Below are positions 49,619-59,944 of a stretch of 64,000 nucleotides of DNA, one piece after another; position 1 is the stretch's first letter; the number at the start of each line of letters is the position of its first letter. The notes below the pieces were generated by a model, which was not told the DNA's origin, did no database searches, and saw nothing but the letters and a program-made list of their open reading frames with translations. The position numbers were made by a program, and so were the translations under genes. Source of the stretch: Lentisphaerota bacterium (lineage in GTDB: Bacteria > Verrucomicrobiota > Lentisphaeria > Victivallales > Victivallaceae). The stretch lies in NCBI GenBank assembly GCA_015061685.1, contig SUWD01000010.1, forward strand, positions 1 to 64,000, written 5' to 3'.

Positions 49619-50331
49619 TTGCCGCCTCCCGGATTCTGCCAGTAAATCGTGTAACTTCCCGCCGGCAAGGCAGCCGCTTTGAGAATATTCGCCGCTTTGC
49701 GGTCAAGAACAGCATCTCCGCTGGATGAAATTATCCGGCTGACCATCAGCAAATTATCTCCGGCAAGATTTATTGTCAGAGCTTTTTTCCCTGCTCCCGG
49801 CAGAGTTTCAAGCTGCTTAAGCGGAATTTCTCTGCCTCTCTGATCGACCAGCACCGGCACTGAATGGCGGATCACTTCGGCAGGTTCCGGCAGGATACCG
49901 GCATATTTCACCGATGGCGGCAGAATCGTTTCCGGCAGGATCTGCGGAGCGATAAGTACCGGATACTGCGGGATATCTGCTGCAAAATCCACCTTGCTGC
50001 TGATTTTAAATTCTTCGCTGACTCCCGGACAGGATTGCGGATGATGACTGCGGCGGCAAGTCAGACAAAAGGGGAATCCTCCATCATTTATCCGGTAGGA
50101 AAGTGCCGGATCATGCAGGTCAAGCACCTGCAGGAAGTCAACCCGCTCTTCTCCGATAAGTGAAATTGCCGCATTCTGTCTCGTATCATGCACCGGACGG
50201 TAGTCGTACCGGAAAAGCCACAATACAGCCGCACAGACCAATGCCGTAGCAATTACAGCATAGATCACACTGCTTGAATTTCTGCCTTTTTCAAAGGACC
50301 ATTTGCGGCGGCGGACAGGATTATTCAACAA
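49615..50331 (-). CDS. TonB-like energy-transducing protein
   Basis: Protein of 238 residues. A membrane helix (~22-40) anchors a long periplasmic segment. The last ~60 residues resemble a TonB C-terminal fold: LDRKAANILKAAALPAGSYT ending in IYWQNP. Directly downstream of exbB and exbD, it is expected to carry proton-motive energy to the outer membrane. A CxxC (FPFCLTCRR) in the middle is unusual for TonB. It starts with TTG (GGAG 11 nt upstream) and overlaps exbD by 11 nt. Confidence 0.65.
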   Translation of the reverse strand: MLNNPVRRRKWSFEKGRNSSSVIYAVIATALVCAAVLWLFRYDYRPVHDTRQNAAISLIGEERVDFLQVLDLHDPALSYRINDGGFPFCLTCRRSHHPQSCPGVSEEFKISSKVDFAADIPQYPVLIAPQILPETILPPSVKYAGILPEPAEVIRHSVPVLVDQRGREIPLKQLETLPGAGKKALTINLAGDNLLMVSRIISSSGDAVLDRKAANILKAAALPAGSYTIYWQNPGGGK

Positions 50332-50797
50332 AGCGGGTCTCCGTTTTTTCCTTGAGCGGCTGAACTGCGATAAAGCTCTCCATTTGAGCTGATTCAGCGA
50401 TATTCATTATCTCGTACAGCACTCCGGTCGGCACATCTTTATCTGCCCGGATGACCAGAACCTTTTCCCGGCGGTTGTCGGTCAGCAATTCCCGGCGGAG
50501 CTGGTCTCCGTCGATCTGGCGGTCACGGAAGTAGATCCGGCACGCTTTGCCCGGTACTTCCGGCGGTGCAATGGTGACGATCGCTTTGCCCAATCCCACT
50601 GCCTGCGGCACAATCCCGGCGTGAGGGAGATTCACCCGTACACCGGAGATCCTCACCAGCGACGAGGAAAGAAGCAGAAAGAAAAGCAGCAGGAAAAACA
50701 GATCGGTCAGCACAATGTATTGACCGATACGCCACAACGGCCGCAACCGGCTCTTGTAACGTCTGCTGCCAAGCTTGATGGAATTATGATTCATCAA
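50321..50797 (-). CDS. exbD: ExbD/TolR family protein
   Basis: Protein of 158 residues. One membrane helix (~28-48) contains the conserved proton-path Asp in IVLTDLFFLLLFFLLL. The periplasmic ExbD/TolR domain follows (RISGVRVNLPHAG, then VLVIRADKDVPTGVLYEIM). It forms the proton-driven stator with the ExbB-like protein. The ATG overlaps the exbB stop by 4 nt. Confidence 0.9.
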   Translation of the reverse strand: MMNHNSIKLGSRRYKSRLRPLWRIGQYIVLTDLFFLLLFFLLLSSSLVRISGVRVNLPHAGIVPQAVGLGKAIVTIAPPEVPGKACRIYFRDRQIDGDQLRRELLTDNRREKVLVIRADKDVPTGVLYEIMNIAESAQMESFIAVQPLKEKTETRFVE

Positions 50798-51426
50798 CCC
50801 CGCTCCTCCTCGTCATGCTCCTGGCGTTCAAAGAAGCCTGCCAGTTCCAGAGCGGCTTTCTCCATATCCAGCGTAAGAGCATCCACCCGAACAGTCAGAT
50901 AGGTGTATCCCAGATGGCAGGGGATCGCCACGGTCAGACCGGCGGCGGTGCTGATAAGAGCTTTGGCAAGCGGCACACCGATATCACCGGCAGAGAAGTA
51001 TTCACTTGCCTGGATAGCTTCAAAAGCTTCCAGCATACCCAGCACCGTTCCCAGAAGTCCCAGGAGCATCATCACATAACTCAACGTACCGAAAAGGGCG
51101 ATGTACCTTTCGATTTTGGGCAATTCATCCATGGCGGCGGCGTCAATGGCACTGCGGATGTCACTGTCTCCCCGCTGGTGAGCGAGAATACCGGCACTCA
51201 AAAGCCGTGCCACCGGGCCGGGGGTATTGTCACACAGAGTCAGAGCTTCGACCACACCGTTGCGGCGCAGCACGTTGAAAAGTCCCCGCATCAGCTCCCG
51301 GACGCTGATTTCGTCCCGGTGAAACTGAAAAACTTTGATCAGAAAAAGGAAAAGTGCCAGCACTGCACACACCAAAATCACCCACATTACCGGGCCGCCG
51401 TCATTCATCAGTTTGAAAAAGAACAT
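50794..51426 (-). CDS. exbB: ExbB/TolQ/MotA family proton channel
   Basis: Protein of 210 residues with three membrane helices. The conserved cytoplasmic and channel parts include IERYIALFGTLSYVMMLLGLLGTVLG and GVPLAKALISTAAGLTVAIP. It partners with ExbD. GGAG lies about 9 nt upstream of the ATG. It is 14 nt after the TPR gene. Confidence 0.92.
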   Translation of the reverse strand: MFFFKLMNDGGPVMWVILVCAVLALFLFLIKVFQFHRDEISVRELMRGLFNVLRRNGVVEALTLCDNTPGPVARLLSAGILAHQRGDSDIRSAIDAAAMDELPKIERYIALFGTLSYVMMLLGLLGTVLGMLEAFEAIQASEYFSAGDIGVPLAKALISTAAGLTVAIPCHLGYTYLTVRVDALTLDMEKAALELAGFFERQEHDEEERG

Positions 51427-51440
51427 TCTGTTTTTCTCCG

Positions 51441-54020
51441 TTATTTTTTCAGTTGCTTGCGGAAATTATCCCGCATCTGGTCAATGAATTCATCGCCCAG
51501 CATCAAATATTCACAATTATCTATCAGCCGCATACCTCTCTGCAATGCCCCTGCCGCACCGGAAGATGCCAGCAGATGCAGTGCTGAACTGCAGCTTTTC
51601 ACACACCAGGAGTTTTCCGGGAAAATTCCCTGTTTGCTCATGACCACGGCGGTATAGATCGCCTTTTCATAAAAACTTATTGCCGCAGAAATATTGCCGT
51701 TATGCTCCATGACCACGGCGGTTTTGTAAAATGCTTCCAGCCGCACCTGCGGAAATTTGCTCTCTCCGGAGAGTTTCTCCAGTATCGCCGAAGCTTCCTG
51801 CAGAGATTGCTGCTCAAGCGGCACTTTGCCGGAAAGAATACAGTCAACTTTCCGCAGCAGAGCGATATCTCCGGCAAGAGTACCGGGGACTTTGTCTGAC
51901 GCGGAAACAAAAACTTTGCCCGCTTGAGCATATTTGCCGGAACGGAAAAGAATTTCTCCGGTACGCATCAAACTCTCGGCGGCAAGCTGGGGCGAGGGGT
52001 TGTTGTGCAGAAGATCCAGCAGAGAAAGAGCTTCCTGCTCCCTGCCCTGTTTATCCGTGAAATATGCCCGCAAAAGCAAAGCTTCACCGGCGTAAGAAGT
52101 ATTGGGGAAATTCCGTTCCACAGTACGCAGATCCCGGAGGATGTTTTCCAAATCTCCGGAATTCGCACCGTCATTTGCCTGACGGAGAACCAGTACTGCA
52201 AATGCCTTGCTTGAGGAATATTTTTCCCGGAGCAAAGTGGATGCCTGTTTGACTTTTTCCGCATCGGCAGCCGGATCAAAAAGATCGATTGCCATATAGA
52301 GAGCTTCCGGAGCTTTTTCATATTCCGGATATTTGACCGCACAATTGAAAAATTCATTGGCGGCAACGGAGAAATCATTGCTGCGGAATGCCATCAGAGC
52401 CGCTTTGAATACCGCCGGAGGAGCTAAATGCGGATCATCGACTTTTGCGGCATCAAGGAAAAATTTTCTGGCTTCGGCAAAACGGTTTTGTGCCTCCTCC
52501 TGCATACCGAGTTCCCGGTTGGAAACCGCTTTATAAATCGGGTCGGCAGCTTTTTGCAGAGTTTTAGCGATGCGGTTGATCCCGTCGCGGTTGCCGGTAC
52601 GGATGTAAAATTCAAGCAGCAGGAAGTTGATCTTGTCCTGCACCTCACGCTGTTTGGAGAAATCTGCCGCTTCCAGAGCGGAGAGCAGCTCTTTTTCCGC
52701 TTCGGCATTTTTGCCGTGCCGTTCCAGATAAGCTGAATAACGGCACTGCCAGTTGAGCCGCTCTGTGAAGTCGGATTCCATGATCAAGATCCGGTTGAAT
52801 TTCTCCAGAGCCGCCTCATCCGGCAGAGTTTCGGCACAGATAACGGCATTTGCGGCGGCCTCAAGGCGTTTGGCTCCGGAAGCTGTTTCGGTGATGCAGG
52901 CGTATAATTCCAGAGCGGCTTTGCCCTCTTTGCGGTTGTAAAGTCCGGAAGCAGCGGAAAAAAGAATGTCGAATTTTTTCTCTGACTTGGGGAATTCCCC
53001 GGCAAAAAGTTTGGCGGCACCGACCGCTTTTGCCGCATCATAAACCGTATATACTCCGACCAGCTGCTGCCGCAGAACTTCCCTTGTTTGCGGATCAGTT
53101 GTAAAGAGCAGCGCCCGCTCCAGAAGCATGGCGGCAAAGCTGTGGTCTTTGTCCCGGATGGCGATTTTTGCCGCTTGTGAGAGCAATTCCAGCATCCGGG
53201 GATGGGGGCGGGGAGAGATCTTTTCCTGAAATGAGGAGAAATTCTTTTTCAGATTGCCGATCGTACCGGAATATGCTTCAGCCAGATAGGAGAGCAATTC
53301 AAATTCAGCACTTTTGCGGACTGCCGGAGAATCATTGAGCAGAGCCGATGCTTCGGAAGTACGCCGGAGCCGGATAAGGGTGTAAACCGCTTCGGAAAGG
53401 GCAAATTCCCGCCACGGCGAATCGGGACGGGCGGCAAGTTTGCCCAAAAGGAACTGGGCGTCACCGCTTCTGCCGGAAAAAAGGGCTTCCACGGCGGCGG
53501 AAGTTTCTGCCGGGGACCAGACATCCGGAGCTTTGCCGGAAATTATCAGAAAGAGGGTATAAGCTTCTTCCAGACGGTTGGTTTTGATACAGAGATTTGC
53601 CAGACTGAAAAGCCGGGCATCCTCCTGTGCCGGATTACCGGTCTGCAATTCTTTGAGAAATTTTTCCGCTTCGGCATATTTCCCCTCTGCCGCCAGGAGA
53701 TCACCCTCCAGAGTACCGGCACTGCGCAAGGGGTTGCGTTTGCGGAACTCCTCATAAATCTCTCTTGCCCGCTCCTTTTCACCGAGATGCAGTGAAGCTG
53801 TTGCCAGATTGAGGGCACTTGCCGCCCACGCATCGGCATTTTTTTCTTCATCCGCCAGTTTCATGGCACTGGTGTAGCAGGAGACCGCATTGCGGTAATC
53901 CCCGGCATAAAATGCCACATCACCGAGGCGGCGTTGAGCCTCCTCATCGGCAGTAAGAAGCGGAGCGGAAATCAGCAACGCCCCCAGAATGATCCGCTGT
54001 AATCCTTTCACCGGCAACAT
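51441..54020 (-). CDS. Large exported TPR protein
   Basis: Protein of 859 residues with a signal peptide (~1-24) and TPR-type helix pairs along nearly its whole length (AQRRLGDVAFYAGDYRNAV; EEALYMAIDLFDPAAD-like repeats). It is probably a periplasmic scaffold for the ExbB-ExbD-TonB complex encoded next. In function it may parallel CpoB/YbgF beside Tol-Pal, although it is several times longer. AGAGG touches the ATG at 54020, so translation may begin at the GTG at 54011 instead. It lies 12 nt after recA. Confidence 0.8.
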   Translation of the reverse strand: MLPVKGLQRIILGALLISAPLLTADEEAQRRLGDVAFYAGDYRNAVSCYTSAMKLADEEKNADAWAASALNLATASLHLGEKERAREIYEEFRKRNPLRSAGTLEGDLLAAEGKYAEAEKFLKELQTGNPAQEDARLFSLANLCIKTNRLEEAYTLFLIISGKAPDVWSPAETSAAVEALFSGRSGDAQFLLGKLAARPDSPWREFALSEAVYTLIRLRRTSEASALLNDSPAVRKSAEFELLSYLAEAYSGTIGNLKKNFSSFQEKISPRPHPRMLELLSQAAKIAIRDKDHSFAAMLLERALLFTTDPQTREVLRQQLVGVYTVYDAAKAVGAAKLFAGEFPKSEKKFDILFSAASGLYNRKEGKAALELYACITETASGAKRLEAAANAVICAETLPDEAALEKFNRILIMESDFTERLNWQCRYSAYLERHGKNAEAEKELLSALEAADFSKQREVQDKINFLLLEFYIRTGNRDGINRIAKTLQKAADPIYKAVSNRELGMQEEAQNRFAEARKFFLDAAKVDDPHLAPPAVFKAALMAFRSNDFSVAANEFFNCAVKYPEYEKAPEALYMAIDLFDPAADAEKVKQASTLLREKYSSSKAFAVLVLRQANDGANSGDLENILRDLRTVERNFPNTSYAGEALLLRAYFTDKQGREQEALSLLDLLHNNPSPQLAAESLMRTGEILFRSGKYAQAGKVFVSASDKVPGTLAGDIALLRKVDCILSGKVPLEQQSLQEASAILEKLSGESKFPQVRLEAFYKTAVVMEHNGNISAAISFYEKAIYTAVVMSKQGIFPENSWCVKSCSSALHLLASSGAAGALQRGMRLIDNCEYLMLGDEFIDQMRDNFRKQLKK

Positions 54021-54032
54021 CCTCTGAAAATA

Positions 54033-55097
54033 TTATTCCGCACTTTCTTCTTCGGCGGCATCACCTTTTTTAGGGGCATTTGCCGCTTTATCTGCTGCGA
54101 TTTTCTCTTTGATACGCTCGTTTATTTTGTTCTGCAATTCCGGATTTTCGGAGAGAACGACTTTGGTCTGGTCTCTGCCCTGACCGAGCTGTTCACCCTC
54201 AAAGCTGAACCATGAACCGCGTTTTTCGATGATCCCCATATCGGTAGCCACGTCAAGGATAGAACCGGTACGGCTGATACCCTCATTGTACATGATATCG
54301 AATTCAGCGACTTTGAAAGGGGGTGCCATTTTATTTTTGATGACTTTGACTCTCGCCCGGTTGCCGATGACGGTATCTCCGACCTTGATGGCGGTGGATT
54401 TACGGATGTCCATACGCACGGAAGCGTAGAATTTCAAAGCATTTCCGCCGGGAGTGGTTTCGGGATTTCCGTACATTACGCCGATCTTTTCCCGGATCTG
54501 GTTGGTGAAAATAACGCAGGTTTTGCTTTTGCTTGCCGCACCGGTGATCTTGCGTAATGCCTGCGACATAAGTCTCGCCTGCAAACCGACGTGCGAATCG
54601 CCCATCTGACCCTCGATCTCCGCCCGGGGAACCAGAGCGGCAACGGAGTCAACGACCAGCACATCCAGAGAATTGCTGCGGATGAGGGCGTCAGCAATAT
54701 TCAGGGCATCTTCGCCGCAGTCGGGCTGGGAGACGACCAGTTTATCGACATCCACGCCGATTTTGGCGGCGTAAGCCGGATCAAGGGCGTGTTCGACATC
54801 GATGATAGCGGCATTGCCGCCATTAGCTTGAGCATTGGCGATAACGTGGAGACACAAGGTGGTTTTACCGCTTGATTCCGGGCCGTAAACTTCCACGATC
54901 CTGCCCTGCGGCAGACCGTACACACCCAGAGCGATATCCAGAGCCATACTGCCGGTGCTGATGACCGGTACATCGGCAACTGCGGCACTGGAACCCAGAC
55001 GCATGATGGTGCCTTTACCGAATTCTTTTTCGATCTGACTGATCGCCAGAAGCAGACTTTTCTCTTTATCAACGGCGGGAATTTCTTTGTCAGCCAT
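54033..55097 (-). CDS. recA: Recombinase A
   Basis: Protein of 354 residues, normal RecA length. Visible landmarks are Walker [11 protein letters not shown], Walker [15 protein letters not shown], and the loops [10 protein letters not shown] near the C-terminus and [14 protein letters not shown]. It catalyses strand exchange and activates LexA/S24-type repressor self-cleavage, which links it to the phage-type repressor at 45979. The C-terminal tail is rich in Lys, Ala and acidic residues. An AAAGGA site precedes the start. It lies 24 nt downstream of gyrB. Confidence 0.98.
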   Translation of the reverse strand: MADKEIPAVDKEKSLLLAISQIEKEFGKGTIMRLGSSAAVADVPVISTGSMALDIALGVYGLPQGRIVEVYGPESSGKTTLCLHVIANAQANGGNAAIIDVEHALDPAYAAKIGVDVDKLVVSQPDCGEDALNIADALIRSNSLDVLVVDSVAALVPRAEIEGQMGDSHVGLQARLMSQALRKITGAASKSKTCVIFTNQIREKIGVMYGNPETTPGGNALKFYASVRMDIRKSTAIKVGDTVIGNRARVKVIKNKMAPPFKVAEFDIMYNEGISRTGSILDVATDMGIIEKRGSWFSFEGEQLGQGRDQTKVVLSENPELQNKINERIKEKIAADKAANAPKKGDAAEEESAE

Positions 55098-55121
55098 AGT
55101 ATTTCAATTCCTTTCCTGCAA

Positions 55122-57719
<2,598 letters not shown>

Positions 57720-57761
57720 TCAACTTTTGCCGATTTGTCCACCAATATACTGTTTTGTCCA

Positions 57762-57790
57762 TTGTCAAAAGAGGTTTTTTGAAGTATATT
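57762..57790 (+). promoter_or_regulatory. Promoter for the isomerase/epimerase gene
   Basis: TTGTCA (57762-57767), 17 bp, then TATATT (57785-57790), 47 bp before the GTG start. Confidence 0.7.
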
Positions 57791-57837
57791 TTTCGGGTGA
57801 AAAAGCTGAAAAACCATTGCAAAAACGAGGTGAAACT

Positions 57838-58632
57838 GTGAATATCTGCATGATGTCCCTGATGATGGATGAATACCCGGTCAAAAGAATCGTCGATACC
57901 GCCGTTTCCTGCGGTATGAAAGCGATCGACTGGATCGGTCTCCACGGCAAAAGTGCCGCTGAATTGAAAAAACTTTGCGTTGATGCCGGATTGCCGGTTG
58001 CCGCCCACACCATGCTCAAATGGGGATTCATCCAGGGCAGACCGGATTATCTGGATGAATTCAAATCTTCACTGGAAGATGCCTGTATCCTGGGGGCAAA
58101 AGTGCTTATGCTTCCGCCGTTTGCCCGGCAGAATCAAAGTTCGCTTGCCGATGACCGCAAACGCTATGCCGGATACTTCGCCGAAGCGTATGAATTATCC
58201 GCCAAAGCCGGGGTCACTCTCACACTGGAAAGTACCGGATTCGGCAACAGTCCGATAACGACTGCCGATGAATGTCTGGAGATACTGCATCAGGTGCCGG
58301 GATTGAAAATCACTTTCGATCACGGCAATACCGCAACGGCGGATGATCCGTTGGCGGCATTTGCCAAGCTCCGGGAATATGTGGTGCATTTTCACCTCAA
58401 AGATTGGCACATTTATGATGAACCTGCTCCCGGAGGCGACCTTAAACGCTGCGGTAAATATTTTGCTGATGCGGCGATCGGGACGGGGGATCTGGATATC
58501 CGGAGCTTCTGGGATACGGTCACGGAGAAGGAGCGTGAATTACCGGTGAATTTGGAGACGAAGGATTATTCGGGAAAAACTGCTCCGGAAGATTTCTTTG
58601 CTGCTCTCTGCAGTGAACTGCAAAGCTGGTGA
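57838..58632 (+). CDS. Sugar phosphate isomerase/epimerase (AP endonuclease 2-like TIM barrel)
   Basis: Protein of 264 residues, the size of the xylose-isomerase-like TIM-barrel family. Metal-site regions include VTLTLESTG (Glu), KITFDHGNT (Asp and His), VVHFHLKDWH and VNLETKDYSG. Family members epimerise or isomerise sugars or inositol derivatives. The start is GTG with GAGGTG about 7 nt upstream. It is monocistronic, followed by repeat element B. Confidence 0.85.
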   Translation: MNICMMSLMMDEYPVKRIVDTAVSCGMKAIDWIGLHGKSAAELKKLCVDAGLPVAAHTMLKWGFIQGRPDYLDEFKSSLEDACILGAKVLMLPPFARQNQSSLADDRKRYAGYFAEAYELSAKAGVTLTLESTGFGNSPITTADECLEILHQVPGLKITFDHGNTATADDPLAAFAKLREYVVHFHLKDWHIYDEPAPGGDLKRCGKYFADAAIGTGDLDIRSFWDTVTEKERELPVNLETKDYSGKTAPEDFFAALCSELQSW

Positions 58633-58686
58633 ATTTTCCCCCCACCCGGCGATCAGCGGTGAGCGGCTCTGATCCATGCTGAAAAG

Positions 58687-58886
58687 CAGTCTGCAAGGCT
58701 CTTGTTTTTGCTGCCTCTCGCTCACTCGTCATGCAAACAAGTTGCATGACATCGCTTTCGGCAGGTGGTGTCGCCTTGCGGCGACCTGACCGCCTGCGGC
58801 GGATGTTTCGCCGCTTATGGCGGCGACAAGCGTTCCGCCGCTTGACCACGTCCGGGTACGACCCGGTGCGAAATTTTTTTTGTTTT
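58687..58886 (-). repeat. Repeat element B, copy 3
   Basis: Same hairpin series as copy 1. The terminal hairpin at 58852-58866 is CCGGGT-ACG-ACCCGG instead of CTCCGT-ACG-ACGGAG, so three base pairs differ and each keeps pairing. The loop of the ATGCAA/TTGCAT hairpin also differs. It ends against the stop codon of the HNH gene. Upstream, 58633-58686 holds only the motif GCGGCTCTGATCCAT shared with 36409-36423. Confidence 0.8.
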
Positions 58887-59186
58887 TTATTCTTCTTCGG
58901 ATTCAAGTTGCCGGAGGATCATTTCTGCCGGGGTGAGATATTTTTTCTCCTGATTGCAGCTGCGGCAGCATACGACCATATTTCCCCGGGTGCTTCTGCC
59001 GCCTCTGGCAAGAGGTACGATGTGGTCGAGTGTCAATTCGGAAGCCGGGAATTTCTCATGGCAGTAATAACAAATACCCTTGCGGAAAAGTTCCTGAAAA
59101 TAAGCAGTTTTACGCAATTCCCTCGCCTTGGCTCTCTCCCTTTTGACGTGGGCATCGTCTTTGTTGATCTCTATCCAGTCATCCAT
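58887..59186 (-). CDS. HNH endonuclease domain protein
   Basis: Protein of 99 residues. The HNH core runs from CYYCHEKFP (zinc Cys39 and Cys42), through LTLDHIVPLARGG (Asp54-His55) and TRGNMV (Asn69), to CCRSCNQEK (Cys74 and Cys77). A charged N-terminal helix precedes it. It should cut DNA in a metal-dependent way; free-standing HNH proteins of this size are common and their targets are mostly unknown. ATG at 59186 has GGGAG about 9 nt upstream and overlaps the end of the receiver gene by 8 nt. Confidence 0.85.
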   Translation of the reverse strand: MDDWIEINKDDAHVKRERAKARELRKTAYFQELFRKGICYYCHEKFPASELTLDHIVPLARGGRSTRGNMVVCCRSCNQEKKYLTPAEMILRQLESEEE

Positions 59187-59592
59187 TGACTGCAACTCCC
59201 GGTGCATCGAGGACTTTGCGGATCTCCGCAAGCACGACCGGCAGGCGGTGCGGCTTGGGGAGAAATCCGCACGCCCCCTGCTCAAGAAGATCGGCTACCT
59301 CCTCCTCGGACACAAAACCGCTGGAAAGGAGAATTTTGGCATTGGGGTCGATCGCTTTCAGCCGGAGAAAGGTTTGGTGACCGCCGGATTTGGGCATGAT
59401 CATATCCAGCAGTACCAGATCGATCTCGTTGGGATTGGCTTCATATATTTCGACGGCATCCAAGCCGTTTTCGGCGAGCAGGACAGAATATCCCAATTCG
59501 CTCAAAGCGTCGATCAGGAAGTCCCAGATCGACTCGTGATCATCGACGATCAAAATAGTTTCATTGCCTCTCGGCAGAGTATTTTCCGGCAT
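59179..59592 (-). CDS. Stand-alone response-regulator receiver domain
   Basis: CheY-like protein of 137 residues with a complete phosphorylation site: Asp17-Asp18 in ILIVDDHES, phosphoacceptor Asp63 in LLDMIMP, Ser90 and Lys113 in LPKP. It has no output domain. The DMIMPKSGG context resembles receivers of hybrid kinases. A GAGG ribosome site precedes the ATG. It overlaps the HNH gene by 8 nt, so the two are translated together. No histidine kinase is in the window. Confidence 0.9.
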   Translation of the reverse strand: MPENTLPRGNETILIVDDHESIWDFLIDALSELGYSVLLAENGLDAVEIYEANPNEIDLVLLDMIMPKSGGHQTFLRLKAIDPNAKILLSSGFVSEEEVADLLEQGACGFLPKPHRLPVVLAEIRKVLDAPGVAVNG

Positions 59593-59694
59593 AAAAGAAC
59601 CTCGCTAGCCTGTCTGCCGCATATTATACGCATAAAAAGCAGAAAACGCAAGTCATAATAGAACAAAAATGCAAAAAAAACGTGTTTTTTTATG

Positions 59695-59944
59695 GATAAT
59701 GTCCCGAATTTTGTGAAACCCGTAACAGGAGCTTATAAACAAACATTTTTGTTAACGTGTAAAACATATCAGATAAGTTGTGATTTGTCAAACCGGCAAA
59801 CACGGATTCGATCCAACCGGCTTCAACCCGGCAAGCACGGATTCGATCCAACCGGCTTCAACCCGGCAAACACGGGTTTGATCCAACCGGCTTGTCGCGG
59901 CGTAGTGCAACGGAGACTGAAGGAAAGATTTTTTACAAAAATTT
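59695..59944. repeat. Element C, copy c
   Basis: The left end TAATGTCCCGAATTTTGTGA and a degraded right end GGAAAGATTTTTTACAAAAA enclose the conserved ATCAGA/TGTGAT region and, uniquely, three tandem 35-bp units. It runs into the stop codon of the AddB-AddA gene. Confidence 0.7.
59792..59892. repeat. Three tandem 35-bp units inside element C, copy c
   Basis: Units begin CCGGCAAACACGG at 59792, 59827 and 59862, each containing a (G/A)TTCGATCCAACCGG-like stretch. Copies a and b of the element carry this unit once. No spacers separate the units, so it is not a CRISPR array. Confidence 0.85.

Noticed and set aside
59792-59892. CRISPR array
   Set aside because: The three 35-bp units are directly joined with no spacers, no cas genes are nearby, and the unit also occurs singly in other element C copies.
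59792-59892. tRNA genes in the 35-bp units
   Set aside because: The GGTTCGATC core looks like a T-arm, but no acceptor, D or anticodon stems can be drawn.
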